A stretch of 64,000 nt of DNA, taken from NCBI GenBank assembly GCA_012295275.1, contig CM022672.1:13946495-14010494 (forward strand). Direction: 5' to 3'. Made by a program: the position numbers and the translations under genes. This document shows positions 44,814 to 54,950 of this stretch, piece after piece. The stretch is from Chrysomallon squamiferum. Taxonomy: Eukaryota; Mollusca; Gastropoda; Neomphalida; Peltospiridae. Numbering within the stretch: the stretch's first letter is position 1; each line of letters opens with the position of its first letter. The notes below the pieces were generated by a model. It had not been told where the DNA came from and made no database searches. It worked only from the letters and a program-made list of their open reading frames with translations.

Positions 44814-46036
44814 TTCTTAAATAATCCAAAATAAACGGAAAGCAAAATAGACAGATCATTCTAACCGTTTTTTTTAAACCTTTTAGGATATAAAAAAAAA
44901 GGAATATGTGACTTTGTAAGCTGAATTTAAAATGTTAATGTAATTAAATTTAAAAAAATGAAATATGTAAACATTATTATGACGTGCACTGATCTGGGAA
45001 GTAATTGAACAAATACCTCAGTAAGTAACTGAAACCAGTTCTCCATTTTGACAATTTCCATAAAAGCTGTCAGTCTCAAAGGAGGTAACTGCTGACAAAT
45101 GAGATCGAGAGAACACGAAGGATTAACATGGCTTTCTGCCATTGCTGGAGAACTGCTGACTTCCTTGGACTGAAGTACTCGCTTGAACAGTATTGAAAAA
45201 ACTTTGAGTCCCCAGAACTCTTGGTCTATATCCTGTCGTGGCTTCTCCAGTCCATTTACAATGTCGTGTACAGCCGGTCCAATTATCTTAATAAATTTTG
45301 AACATGGTTTTCTCTCTTCTTCTTTTCCCTGGAATGAAAAAAAATAATAAAAAAAAAATAATAAAAAAATAACAAACAATATATGACAAGTTACGTTATT
45401 TAGAATAAAAGGCATGTACAAATAAATGTATGTGACTATAGAAAATAGTACAATTATAGATAAACATATATTACCTATTGTTTATTATATTAAAAATAAA
45501 GACTTAGGTAAAATTGTATGGCTACTGAAAATATGTAAAAAAATATTTGTTTCAAAATACCTATTATTTTTTTATTTTTGTTTTAGTCAAGATGTCTAAT
45601 TATATCTGTGCAAGTTTCCCACCATTAACAAAAGTGTATATGTATGAAAGTTTACTGAGCTAAGACTGACGATTTGTGGGAGTAAAACACTTAGCTTCAG
45701 TTTAGCCAAAACTTTCGGCTTTGCCTGATCAAATGTTTCTGACATCACTGAATAGATAATAAAGTACATTTATTTTTAATTATTTATGTATTTTATATTT
45801 TTGGTTCGACTGGAAAAAAAAATAGTTCTAGATATTAGTTTGTTCTCATTCAGTCTGACTAATCGTAGATAGTTACATAGTATTCAGTTGTCGAGCCTTA
45901 AGACTAAGAGTCTTATGTTTTGTAATTTAAATTTGTTATAATTTGATATTACTGAGATTTCTCAGAATTATTTTACCTCTGCAGAAGCAAGAACTAACGC
46001 AGAATTAAGAACTGCAATTTCTGGTGAAAATTCCAT
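36763..46036 (-). CDS. GEMIN4: gem-associated protein 4
   Basis: Subunit of the SMN complex that loads Sm cores on spliceosomal snRNAs, in cytoplasm and nuclear gems. Exons (minus strand order): 45977-46036, 45017-45328, 43848-44715, 43477-43531, 43117-43249, 42484-42648, 42002-42112, 41558-41716, 40622-41000, 40108-40217, 39648-39678, 39001-39113, 38443-38575, 37596-37723, 36763-37074. Every phase closes and gives 1022 aa (human 1058). Identification rests on scattered matches to the vertebrate protein: KQLDWTVLLRL, LEPAEF..RTVLPFIGVD, TLTQIFCHISII and the FNKFTSDSLDK segment. The protein is all helical-repeat in character, without catalytic motifs. The donor after 43117 (GTCAGT) could instead be GTGAAA nine bases earlier in the transcript; both keep phase. 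Exon 3 (868 bp) is largest. It follows the dermatopontin-family gene on the same strand. Confidence 0.88.
37080..37114. repeat. poly-A (poly-T on the sense strand) at the GEMIN4 last acceptor
   Basis: An uninterrupted run of about 35 A. On the transcribed strand it is a poly-U tract ending four bases before the CAG of the last exon. Confidence 0.9.
37937..38028. repeat. (TCTA)n tetranucleotide microsatellite
   Basis: About 23 units with TCTG and TGTA variants in a GEMIN4 intron. Confidence 0.95.
38149..38204. repeat. (GT)28 microsatellite
   Basis: Pure dinucleotide run in the same GEMIN4 intron as the TCTA array. A second GT run is at 39521-39567. Confidence 0.95.
39710..39777. repeat. (AAT)n microsatellite in GEMIN4 intron
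   Basis: Pure AAT array starting about 30 bp upstream (transcript sense) of the 31-bp exon at 39648-39678. Confidence 0.95.
41009..41094. repeat. (AAT)n-(ATG)n microsatellite at a GEMIN4 acceptor
   Basis: On the sense strand a CAT/TTA array ends 8-9 bases from the CAG that opens the exon at 40622-41000. A second pure array lies at 41431-41511. Confidence 0.95.
44727..44811. repeat. (AAT)n microsatellite at a GEMIN4 acceptor
   Basis: AAT array with one AAA interruption, ending about a dozen bases upstream (transcript sense) of the 868-bp exon. It is translated as poly-Ile or poly-Leu in spurious frames. Confidence 0.95.
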
Positions 46037-46776
46037 GACAAGTTTTAAAATATAGATATATTATTATGTAAAGCTATCATTTTATCGTGGACGTAATAAC
46101 AAGAAGGTGTCTATAATTACTTCCCTTTAAATTTTAGTTTTCATTTATTTGTACCCCATTTACTTCCCTCCATAATGTTAACAGCATCAAACTTTTTAAT
46201 CAAACGAACATCTAATATCAAATATTGAAATATTCTTCATTTCTTTCTTTCTTTCTTTCTTAATTTTGATAATTTAATCAAAATACAAATCCATTTATTC
46301 TGGACATGGAGAAAGATTGGGCTCTTTAAGCAACTTAGCATATTAAACATTAATTCTTATTTTATTGTTAATGAAAGTTATACTTAGATAACTCGAACGG
46401 GTAGAAACAAATATGCGCATATAATTATTCGTTAAGTTATATTGTACAAAATGGATTGTAAAATATCTAATTTAAACAGATCCACAAAATATTTAACTGT
46501 TATCATTTTTTAAGACGGTAATATCCAAAGTACTCACGGCAAAGACGTCAAGAGAATTAAGTACTTAAACTAAAAATAAAACAATATTGTTTAAATCGTT
46601 CCTGCATTCCGTCGTTATTTAAACTTTATTGTATTATATATTTTCATATTTTCCATATTAAGTGTATATTTACACACATATATCTTGTTTTAACATTCAA
46701 TGATGATATGACAAATGATAAATAAAAGACAACAGACTTGATAAATATCTTTTATAACAATATATTTCTCTGACGG
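46037..46776. other. spacer between GEMIN4 start and dermatopontin-family 3' end
   Basis: Contains the GEMIN4 promoter side and the 3' UTR of the upstream minus-strand gene; an AATAAA on the minus strand is at 46625-46630. AT-rich, with a TTTC run near 46244-46260. No other gene seen. Confidence 0.55.
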
Positions 46777-46939
46777 TTACAGAAAACCGAGATTCCTCAA
46801 AATTTTGCATATAACCTCTGTCATTATCCTGAAAAAAATAGAGAAGAAATTAAAGATTATAAATCTGTATTAAAATACATTTTACACGTACACATACATA
46901 GTAAAGGAAAAGATGAAGATAAACAAAAGACAAGATTGT

Positions 46940-47007
<68 letters not shown>

Positions 47008-47367
47008 TAAATAATAAAATAGAAGAAGATTAAACATATTGGTTATACGTTAATGACGATATGTTTGATACGTGCGTTTGCGTGTGTTAATGTGTGCGAG
47101 GCGCTTTTGATAATATATAGATATAAGATAATATGATAATATATGATAATATGAAACATAATATATGTTTGCGTGCGTTTATGCGTGCAAGGCGCTTTTG
47201 ATAATATATAATATGTATATAAATATATATATATATGATAATATATTATATATATATATATATTATCAAAAGCGCCTCGCACGCATAAACACACGCAAAC
47301 GCACATATCAAACATATCGTCATAAACGTATAACCAATATGTCTAATCTTCTTCTATTTTATTTATT

Positions 47368-47434
<67 letters not shown>

Positions 47435-48732
47435 ACAATATAACACCGATCTTTATATGACTGTGTTTTTATAAACGATAATTCCTCTGACAGTTAAGCC
47501 TACCCAATTTAATATTTTCTTCTTAATAATAATAAACTAAAATATACCATAACGTTATAATTAAAAACTGTTAACATGCAGGATAATTATTATACAGGGT
47601 GTCCAATAAGTTTCCATACATAGGAAAAAATAAACGTTTTTATATGAAAAACCATTTTTATTTACATAATATGCTCTACGTGACTGCCATTATGTTGAAA
47701 ACACATTTCAGTGTGCGTCCTCCACTGCTGAAGATCACGTTCAAGCACAGCTGGAGTTATCCTTGTAATGGCGTTGGTCATACGTTGCTTGAGATAATTT
47801 ATGTTTTGTATCTTTTCCTTAATACACCATGGCCTTCAAATGCCCCCAAAGGTAAAAATCAAGCAGGGATGGAAAAAATCTCTTCTTGCAACATTTTGAG
47901 ATACTTATCAGCATTAAGATTCCTATCAACGAAAAATGGTCCAATACTTCTGCCACTCCATATCCCGGCCCACACCATAAAAAAAAATATACAATGTTAA
48001 AAACCACATGCATGGAAACCTATGGGACACCCTGTAGATTTTTACACTTATAACTGAAAGAAAGAACTACAGTTAACTGCTCACCAGAAGGTAAGAATTA
48101 TGATTTGTCACACACTTGAAATTTCCAGCGACTTTCTCTGCAGTTATGAAAATATCTTGTTATGAATCGATGCATTTTAGAAAAATACGTAATATGACGT
48201 AAAATTAGCATCAAGCAGCATAGTTATTTTAATCACACACACACACACAAACACACACAAATACATACACACACACACACACACAGACTGATGCATACAT
48301 CTGTGTATGAAACAACATAGTTTTCGTGCATGAGAGTGTATGTGTATGTGTGTAATTAAATGCAATTATTTATAGACGTGATAATCTTCATTTGCAGCAA
48401 AACCTTTTTAACTCATTTTTTTGTTTCTCTCCTTATATATACTTACTCATTATAGTTGCTATATGCACTAGAAACACCCGTCAGAACCTTGCCGTATGGT
48501 AATTCAAAGTTGAAATAGCCTTCGTAATAGTCTCTGTCAACAGGAAGCATTGTGCAGTTCTTAATGGTCGTGCCTAGAAAGACAGTATATTAAGAGACAT
48601 TGGGATGCGTACAATAATAAAATCTCTTGTTGCTAATTAATATGATATGAGTAGAGTAAAACCGTATGATTCAGTTCGTGCTCGCGTATATATGTGTGTA
48701 TATATATATATGGATGCACGTATGTACGTTCG

Positions 48733-48767
<35 letters not shown>

Positions 48768-48944
48768 ATAAGTATATACGTGTATCATGTTTATATGCAA
48801 TGCATGTATGTGTATGTATATATGTATGCATGCATATATGCACGTCTGTGTGCGTCTGTATGTATATATGTATATGTATGTATGTATGTGTGTATGTGTG
48901 TGTGTGTGTATATATGTGTGTATGTGTGTGTGTGTGAGTGTGTT

Positions 48945-48977
<33 letters not shown>

Positions 48978-51207
48978 ATGTGTCTTTGTCTAAATTTCAA
49001 GGTGTAGACGGATTTTCATCTACCTGGCCAGGAACAACAGTAGAAGGAGAAGAGTCTGCGGTGGGACACTGTGCTGCTGCTGTTACCGCTAATCCCCGTG
49101 ATGACGCCTTTCATAGGACAGAGGAAGGAGAAACTTTTGTCGAAACCGTTTACATTATCTGATGATGAAGAAGAGTAACTACAGCAGCACAATAAAAACA
49201 ACAAAAATACCAATATGCATAGATAGTTGCATATATAGATAGACACACAGACAGATGGTGGACAGACGAACAGACAGACAGACAAACAGATAGATAAATA
49301 GATAGGTAGGTAGGTAGGAAGGTAGATAAACGAAAGTGATCATCTTGTACCGTTCAGAGACAATGGATGAACTGATACAAGATGTAATGTCAAGACATGA
49401 TGGTCAGATAAATTTCAAAACACGTGAATCTGCTATTGAAATAAAAGGGTTAATTTCAGTCAGTTTTGGTATTATTTTGGATTTCAGGTCGAACGGCCCG
49501 ATGCATCTCTGCAGAGGCTCGCTAAATCGGAGGACAAAAATCTGATTCCATATATATATATAATATTACTAACTCGACCAATGGCAATCGTTTGTTGCTC
49601 CGGTTTCGAAACATTCGAAATACCACCTCCTGTCCTTGTACGTGCTGTTGTGGTAACTGGTCATGTTTCCTATACTTTCACCGTTGGGACACACGAACGT
49701 AAATGATTCGTTGAACGAGTTCTTCCAGTGCATATGACTAGTACCAGCACCGAAAATTATCACCAAACAAAAAAGTACCTAGTAAAAAAAAAAAAAAAAA
49801 ATAAATAAATAAATAAAAAATAAATAAATAAATAAATAAAAAAAAATAATAATAACAACAATATTGATGATGATGATAGTGATGATTACGATGATGGTGA
49901 TCGTGATGATGATGATGATTATAATAATAATAACAATGATGATGATAATAATAACAGCTTAAACAAAGCAAGTAATATGTAATCACAAAAATGCCTATGC
50001 ACATCACCGTCTTGAAAGCAAGTAGACAACATTAGATTTTTGGTTTTATTCTGCTAAGACAGTAATGAATATTTTAATGTGAAATTCACAAATTCTGTCA
50101 GTAACAGCTGCATAGAAGACACTGTTAATAGTAGAAGCAGTCATGTCAGTTAGAAGTATTAGTATTAGTAGTAGTAACAGTAATGAAAGCAGTAACAGTA
50201 CAAGTATTAGAATAATTTGTTGATGTTACATTAGAAGACATCACTAGGACTAACAGATGAAAATACTGGTACTCCTGCAACTGCTACTGCTACTACTGCT
50301 ACTACTCGTAATAGTTGTACAGGTAGTTGTGGTGTTACTAGTTTTGTATTTGGACAAATTGCACAAGTTACATTCGAAGAATTAACAGTGACAGAAATAA
50401 CAGTAATTTCGAAAACAACAGTATAAATAGTTGAAGTAATAATAGTACTGATGGCACTAGTAATAACAGTAAAAATAACAGCATTAGTAGCAGAAGCAGA
50501 GGTAGCAGAAGGAGTGATCGGATTAGTAGTAATGGTACAGTTAACAAAATAACAATACAAGTGATAGTAGTAGTAATAGCATGCACAATAACACAAGTAA
50601 TAGTAGTAGTGATAGCACGAGTATGACACAAGTAATAGTAGCAGTGATAACACGTGTAATAACAAGTAATAGAAGTACTGATAGCACGAGTGATAATACA
50701 AGTCACAGTATTATTGATAGCACGAGTGATAATACAAGTAATAGTCGTATTGATAGCACGAGTGATGATACAAGTTACAGTAATCTTGATAACATGTGTA
50801 ATAACACAAGTAATAGTAGTATTGATAATACAAGTCACAGTATTATTGATAGCACGAGTGATAATACAAGTAATAGTCGTATTGTTAGCACGAGTGATAA
50901 TACAAGTTATAGTAATCTTGATAACATGTGTAATAACACAAGTCACAGTATTATTGATAGCACGAGTGATACTACAAGTCACAGTATTATTGATAGCACG
51001 AGTGATACTACAAGTCACAGTATTATTGATAGCACGAGTGATACTACAAGTAACAGAATTATTGATAGCACGAGTGATACTACAAGTAATAGTAGTTTTG
51101 ATAGCACGAGTGATACTACAAGTAACACAAGTAATAGAAGTAATTAACTGTTTTTTACTGCACAAAACTTATGAAAGCAAAAAAAAAAAAAATTGCTTTA
51201 CCTTCAT
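46777..51207 (-). CDS. secreted dermatopontin-family protein
   Basis: Dermatopontin/hemagglutinin-amebocyte-aggregation-factor family: extracellular, disulphide-bonded matrix or agglutinin proteins. Exons on the minus strand: 51202-51207, 49574-49778, 49024-49158, 48447-48573, 46777-46828; phases close to give 174 aa. The first exon is just ATG AAG; joined to the next it makes a signal peptide (MKVLFCLVIIFGAGTSH). Then come family repeats: FNESFTFVCPNGESIG.. DRRWYFEC, CHWSNNVNGFDKSFSFLCP.. HRRLFSFYCC, and DYYEGYFNFELPYGKVLTGV. The last exon ends VICKILRNLGFL. The 49574 border uses GTTAGT as donor, which restores SNNVN. Matrix or agglutinin role is inferred from family only. The gene body is enlarged by repeats and two transposon relics. 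Confidence 0.82.
46935..47439. mobile_element. foldback (long inverted repeat) element
   Basis: The first about 180 bases (ATTGTAAACTATAATAATAAT onward, through an AAT array, AGAAGAAGATTAAACATATTG, and GAGGCGCTTTTGATAATATA) reappear inverted at the right end, which finishes in ATAGTTTACAAT. An extra direct copy of the GCGTTTGCGTG..GGCGCTTTTGATAATATA segment sits at about 47166-47215, so the core is internally duplicated. No coding potential. It lies in the last intron of the dermatopontin-family gene. Superfamily not assigned. Confidence 0.75.
47595..48034 (-). mobile_element. internally deleted mariner-type transposon
   Basis: 440 bp with inverted ends CAGGGTGTCCAATAAG / CTATGGGACACCCTG and a TA on each side, as for Tc1/mariner insertion. 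On the minus strand it carries the C-terminal part of a transposase: a GPFFV-like stretch then the DFYLWGHLKAMVY block with the terminal catalytic Asp, then QRMTNAITRITPAVLE and a natural stop near 47664. The middle of the transposase (second catalytic Asp) is missing, and frameshifts are visible, so it is inactive. It sits in the last intron of the dermatopontin-family gene. Confidence 0.88.
48230..48290. repeat. (CA)n microsatellite
   Basis: Interrupted CA runs in the last intron of the dermatopontin-family gene. Confidence 0.9.
48690..48990. repeat. compound TG / TATG / TA microsatellite
   Basis: About 300 bp of alternating purine-pyrimidine repeats. It ends about 35 bp short of the exon at 49024-49158. 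Several long frames on both strands here are its translations. Confidence 0.9.
49783..49960. repeat. A-rich / AATA / GAT low-complexity tract
   Basis: Poly-A, AATA, then AAT and GATGAT runs immediately upstream (transcript sense) of the signal-peptide exon. On the sense strand it supplies a long pyrimidine-rich tract. Confidence 0.85.
50100..51145. repeat. 36-bp minisatellite in first intron of the dermatopontin-family gene
   Basis: From about 50690 the unit TATTATTGATAGCACGAGTG + ATACTACAAGTCACAG (36 bp) recurs, nearly perfect from 50940 to 51060, decaying leftwards into AGTAATAGTAGTA-type trinucleotide sequence. Because the unit is a multiple of three, frames on both strands remain open (up to 265 codons); none is believable as a gene. 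Confidence 0.85.
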
Positions 51208-51684
51208 TGCTGTCATCCGCGCAGTTGTTCTGACAAGTACAGATTTCAAGTTTTTATATCACCTGACTCGCTAAATGACAATACTGTTCAATACTTTACC
51301 TTACTTATGTCTTTTTTTGTTGTTTTTTTTAAATTAAAAGGATGAAAGCTCAGTCAGCGACATATTGGCATTTGTCGTACACCTGTCGATAAAAAAAAAC
51401 AACAAAAAAAAAAAAAAAAAAACAACAACGAAAAAAACCCAACAAAAAACGACAATAACAAAATAACGAAATACATAGTTAAATTGTACAAAAACATGTA
51501 TGCATGGATGTGTATGTGAAAGTCTGTTCAGGACTGAGCTTCTCTCTAAGTTGTAAAATCTTGTATGATCTGTAATGACAAACAGTCTTTCACTACTAAT
51601 CAGGCTCGGATTATGCTTAGATAAGGTGCTGATGGTGGTGGTGGTGGGAGGGTTTGGGTGACGTTTCCAAAACAATAAGTAAAT

Positions 51685-51723
<39 letters not shown>

Positions 51724-51826
51724 ATAGCGATAGGTCCCCCTCTCAGTCGTTGTGCACATCAATTTTTTTTAGCCTGGGGGCGGGTCAGGTTAATTGGGAA
51801 TGACAGATTTAAAACAGTTTTGCTAA

Positions 51827-51857
<31 letters not shown>

Positions 51858-52069
51858 TTTTATTATTATTGTTAATTTTTAGTGACAATAATTAGCGCTA
51901 GTTTTCCTTATGAGTTCTTTACACAGATTCATAAAAATTCATAAAAATCTAACTTGCTAAGAACTCTCTTCGTAATCAACATCTCTGTCAAGATGAATAT
52001 ATCATCTGAATCTGGAATAGTATGCCACATACTAATTACTAAATCAAACACAATAAACGCGCTTTTCAG
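51208..52069. other. non-coding stretch upstream of the dermatopontin-family gene
   Basis: Promoter side of the minus-strand gene, then A-rich sequence, a GA run at 51689-51720, a CAC-rich patch near 51640 and ATT runs at 51828-51875. The 142-codon minus frame at 51334-51762 is largely low complexity and has no family resemblance, so it is not called. Confidence 0.45.
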
Positions 52070-52339
52070 ACATCGACAGCAACAGCAATCACTACGGCCG
52101 CGATAGCTCCCGAGAACATCCCACATTTTGGTGTCCAAAACCAAGTTCCTGCTACAGCAAATATTTGTTTGAAAACTGGCAGTCTACGAGAGAAATGCAT
52201 AATTTTGAAACTTGTATATGATTTAAAGTCTCGAATAAACTTAGCTTGGTTACATGACGATGATTTTGAAACGATAAATTTGTCTGCTGATTATCCGTTG
52301 TTTTTCAAAAATTATATTCGTCAAAAACGAAAACGATGA
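52070..52339 (+). CDS. probable terminal coding exon without its own ATG, unidentified
   Basis: After ACGCGCTTTTCAG a plus frame runs 89 codons to TGA at 52337-52339. It begins TSTATAITTAAIAPENIPHF, contains LREKCIILKLVYDLKSR and AWLHDDDFETINLSADYPLF, and ends in a basic KNYIRQKRKR. Composition is that of a real protein, unlike the repeats around it, and base composition rises in GC over the first third. The upstream exon was not found. On the minus strand, 52066-52200 also has a 44-codon ATG frame with a hydrophobic tail and a second longer frame, which I take as shadows. No family recognised. Confidence 0.45.
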   Translation, partial: TSTATAITTAAIAPENIPHFGVQNQVPATANICLKTGSLREKCIILKLVYDLKSRINLAWLHDDDFETINLSADYPLFFKNYIRQKRKR

Positions 52340-53095
52340 TGAAGCTGAACATGTATACTGTTTCGTGATATTTGTTGTTGTTGAAAACGCGTAAATGTAA
52401 AGACGAAACAGGAACGAAAATAAAGGAATCCAGTTCAAGGAAAGCAAAATGGACACAAAAATCAGGCAACCATCTGCAACACACTCCCACACACACACGC
52501 ACGCACACACACACTTTACTGTAATTTTAAAATTTTATTTCAATTCGCAAAAAAATAAAAATAAAAATAAAAAATAAAAAAAAATAAAAAAAAATAGAAA
52601 GAAAAAGTTACATTTTGACACGGCATCTGTGACCATTGTAACCTTGACTGTATCGAAAAGTGTTAAAAAACGAGAAGGTTGTGTGATATAAAACCTTATT
52701 TAGAACAAACAAACAATAAAAAAAAAATTAAAAAATGAAACGTACATATACACACATAAGCGTATATACACATGATTTTAGATTATATTAAAATATATAT
52801 ACAAACACATACATACACGCATATATATTCATAACAGATTTCTTATTCATGTATGTTTACTCATGTATATGTGTGTATGTGTATGTATATATATTTTAAT
52901 ATAATCTAAAATTTCATAATAAATAAAGGGAAAAAAAGAAAAAAAAGGAGGATCTGATTGTGAAAAGAAAAGCATTCAGACGCCCTCACGCAACACACAC
53001 GTATACACACTTACACACACATATTAGGATTTTGGTCATAGAATTGTTAAACATAGAAAAATGCTTGATGAGTCCATTTGCTTTTATTACTGAAC

Positions 53096-53096
53096 G

Positions 53097-53190
<94 letters not shown>
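53096..53190. repeat. (AAT)n microsatellite
   Basis: About 31 units with a single TAG interruption. Confidence 0.95.
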
Positions 53191-53228
53191 AATTATGTGT
53201 ATGATTGTGTTTCTATGTCTGTGTGTGT

Positions 53229-53275
53229 CTATATATATATATATATGTATACATATATACGTATGTATGTATGTA

Positions 53276-53311
<36 letters not shown>

Positions 53312-53351
53312 TGTATGTATGTATGTATGTATGTATGTATGTATGTATGTA
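53229..53351. repeat. (TA)n-(TATG)n compound microsatellite
   Basis: TA run passing into about 18 perfect TATG units at 53282-53351. Confidence 0.95.
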
Positions 53352-54312
53352 TTTTACTTCAAATGGTAATTTTAAGGCAGTGTTTAGTCGATACTATCTG
53401 TCCATTAAAACAATTATACAGCTTAAAAGCCTGAACTCACCAAACTTTTGTATGTCTACATTTAGCGCTTATTTTATTTTGTTCTATTTATTTTATTTTA
53501 TTTTATTTTATTTCATTTCATGTGTACAAAGAAACATATATCTAAACATATCCAATGAAATGAAAGAAGCCACAAATTTCTTTTGTTTTCACTTCAGATA
53601 TCCAATAAAAATTCAGATCACTGAGTTGCCGATAGGTATATGGATATTAATAGCTAAACGTAATGAAATATTTTAAAGACACACACAAGGACAAACACAA
53701 CACTAACACATACACTAAAGCATGTGACATGCTGATTATTAACATAATTTAACTTATATATTAGTAAGGGTATCTGAATCATAATGAAAATGTATTCTTC
53801 TCTCTTTATTTATTTTAAATAATTAAAATTAAAACACACACGCACACACACATATTGTTTGCTTTCATTCGGGTATATTTCTAATGCATTTTTCGTCCCA
53901 TCATTTATTAACTGATTATTTCATTCTTTTCTTCATTTTAAAAAAAATATATATCTTTAATTTTTGACTTTTTAATTTTTTTTATATTTCTGTAATACCA
54001 GATAATTTCTGTTTGTTTACAGATGAAATAACATTTCTCATATTTCACAAGAAAATATTTGATACATCAATTATAAAAAGACAAACGTGTTTCTGATAAC
54101 AGGAGTCTCAGCATATTTTTTTCTCTTTCTCTCTCTACGTACACAAACACCCGCCCAAACACGTTTACATATAGACAAAGTATTGTTTTTAGTTATATAG
54201 TTAAAATACTATCAAAAGTTTCTATATTTTACTCATCAAAGACACGGAGGAACATCAGTGTCATGCGAACTATTTAGTGAATTATATTTAATCTAATTTA
54301 TATGTTCTGTAC

Positions 54313-54372
54313 CTATGGTGAACAGTCCCCCAGGAACACATTTTTCAAGTATGAGTTCCCGTATTAGCCACA
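54313..54372 (-). CDS. possible 60-bp internal coding exon, unidentified
   Basis: On the minus strand, CACCCCCACCTCAG precedes and GTACAG follows a 60-bp segment that translates WLIRELILEKCVPGGLFTI between split codons (phase 1 on both sides). The patch is markedly GC-richer than its surroundings. On the plus strand the same patch reads open to a TGA near 54403, but lacks an acceptor. No partner exons located. Confidence 0.35.
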
Positions 54373-54950
54373 CTGAGGTGGGGGTGTCATCACTCACCAG
54401 GTGACTCCTTGTCGCTGCGTTTAAGGTACATTATTTGTTTATTTATTTATTATTTATTTACTTATTTGCTTTTCATTTATTTTCTTTACTTTAAAATTTA
54501 CTTTATTTTATTGTATATATGATTTTTATTTTACTTTGTTTTGTTTTGTTTTGTTTTATTTCATTTTGTTTTGTTTTGTTTTATTTTATTTCATTTTGTT
54601 TTGTTTTATTTTATTTCATTTTGTTTTGTTTTATTTTATGATGTTTTATTTTTTATATATACTTTTTTTTTAGTCTCTTCCATTCTGTTATTAATGGTGA
54701 GGAATAACTGTAGGGTAGTTATTTTATTTTTATTTTTTCATTGTTATTTAATTTTCATTTCAATACAAACAGTATACGACACTCCAATTAAAAAAAAATA
54801 AAAAAAAAATAATCATGTATTTTTCTTTATTTATTAAACTAAAGGTTCATATATTTTTCTTTCTTTCTTTCTTTATATATAAATTGTTTCAGAGTGCTAA
54901 TGTAGAGATAACGTTTCCAGTCATTTAAGTATATACTAAAACTTCTTTTG
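54373..54950. repeat. pentanucleotide TTTTG / TTTTA / TTTCA low-complexity tract
   Basis: The core at 54535-54640 is an array of five-base T-rich units; flanks are ATTT runs and a TTTC run. The 86-codon plus frame at 54541 is its translation. Confidence 0.85.

Larger units (their letters stand above)
52340..54312. other. repeat-rich non-coding stretch
   Basis: Holds CA/TA-type repeats (about 52740-52890), an AAT array at 53096-53190, TATG at 53229-53351 and TTTTA pentanucleotides near 53462-53520. A possible 37-bp plus-strand micro-exon reading YPIKIQITELPIG occurs between TTTTCACTTCAG and GTATAT at about 53597-53634, unsupported by neighbours. No transposon ends seen. Confidence 0.45.

Noticed and set aside
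47599-48000. Plus-strand 133-codon frame
   Set aside because: Antisense to the mariner transposase remnant.
48637-49007. Cys/Val/Tyr-rich and His/Thr-rich frames
   Set aside because: Pure translations of TG, TATG and TA microsatellites, with no supporting features.
50368-51274. Long frames of 188-265 codons on both strands rich in Ile/Thr/Val or Ser/Asn/Asp
   Set aside because: They are translations of a 36-bp, triplet-phased minisatellite. All three frames and both strands stay open together, and the region is an intron of the dermatopontin-family gene.
53078-53434. Poly-Asn frame followed by a CMYV repeat
   Set aside because: Translation of an AAT array and a TATG array in succession.
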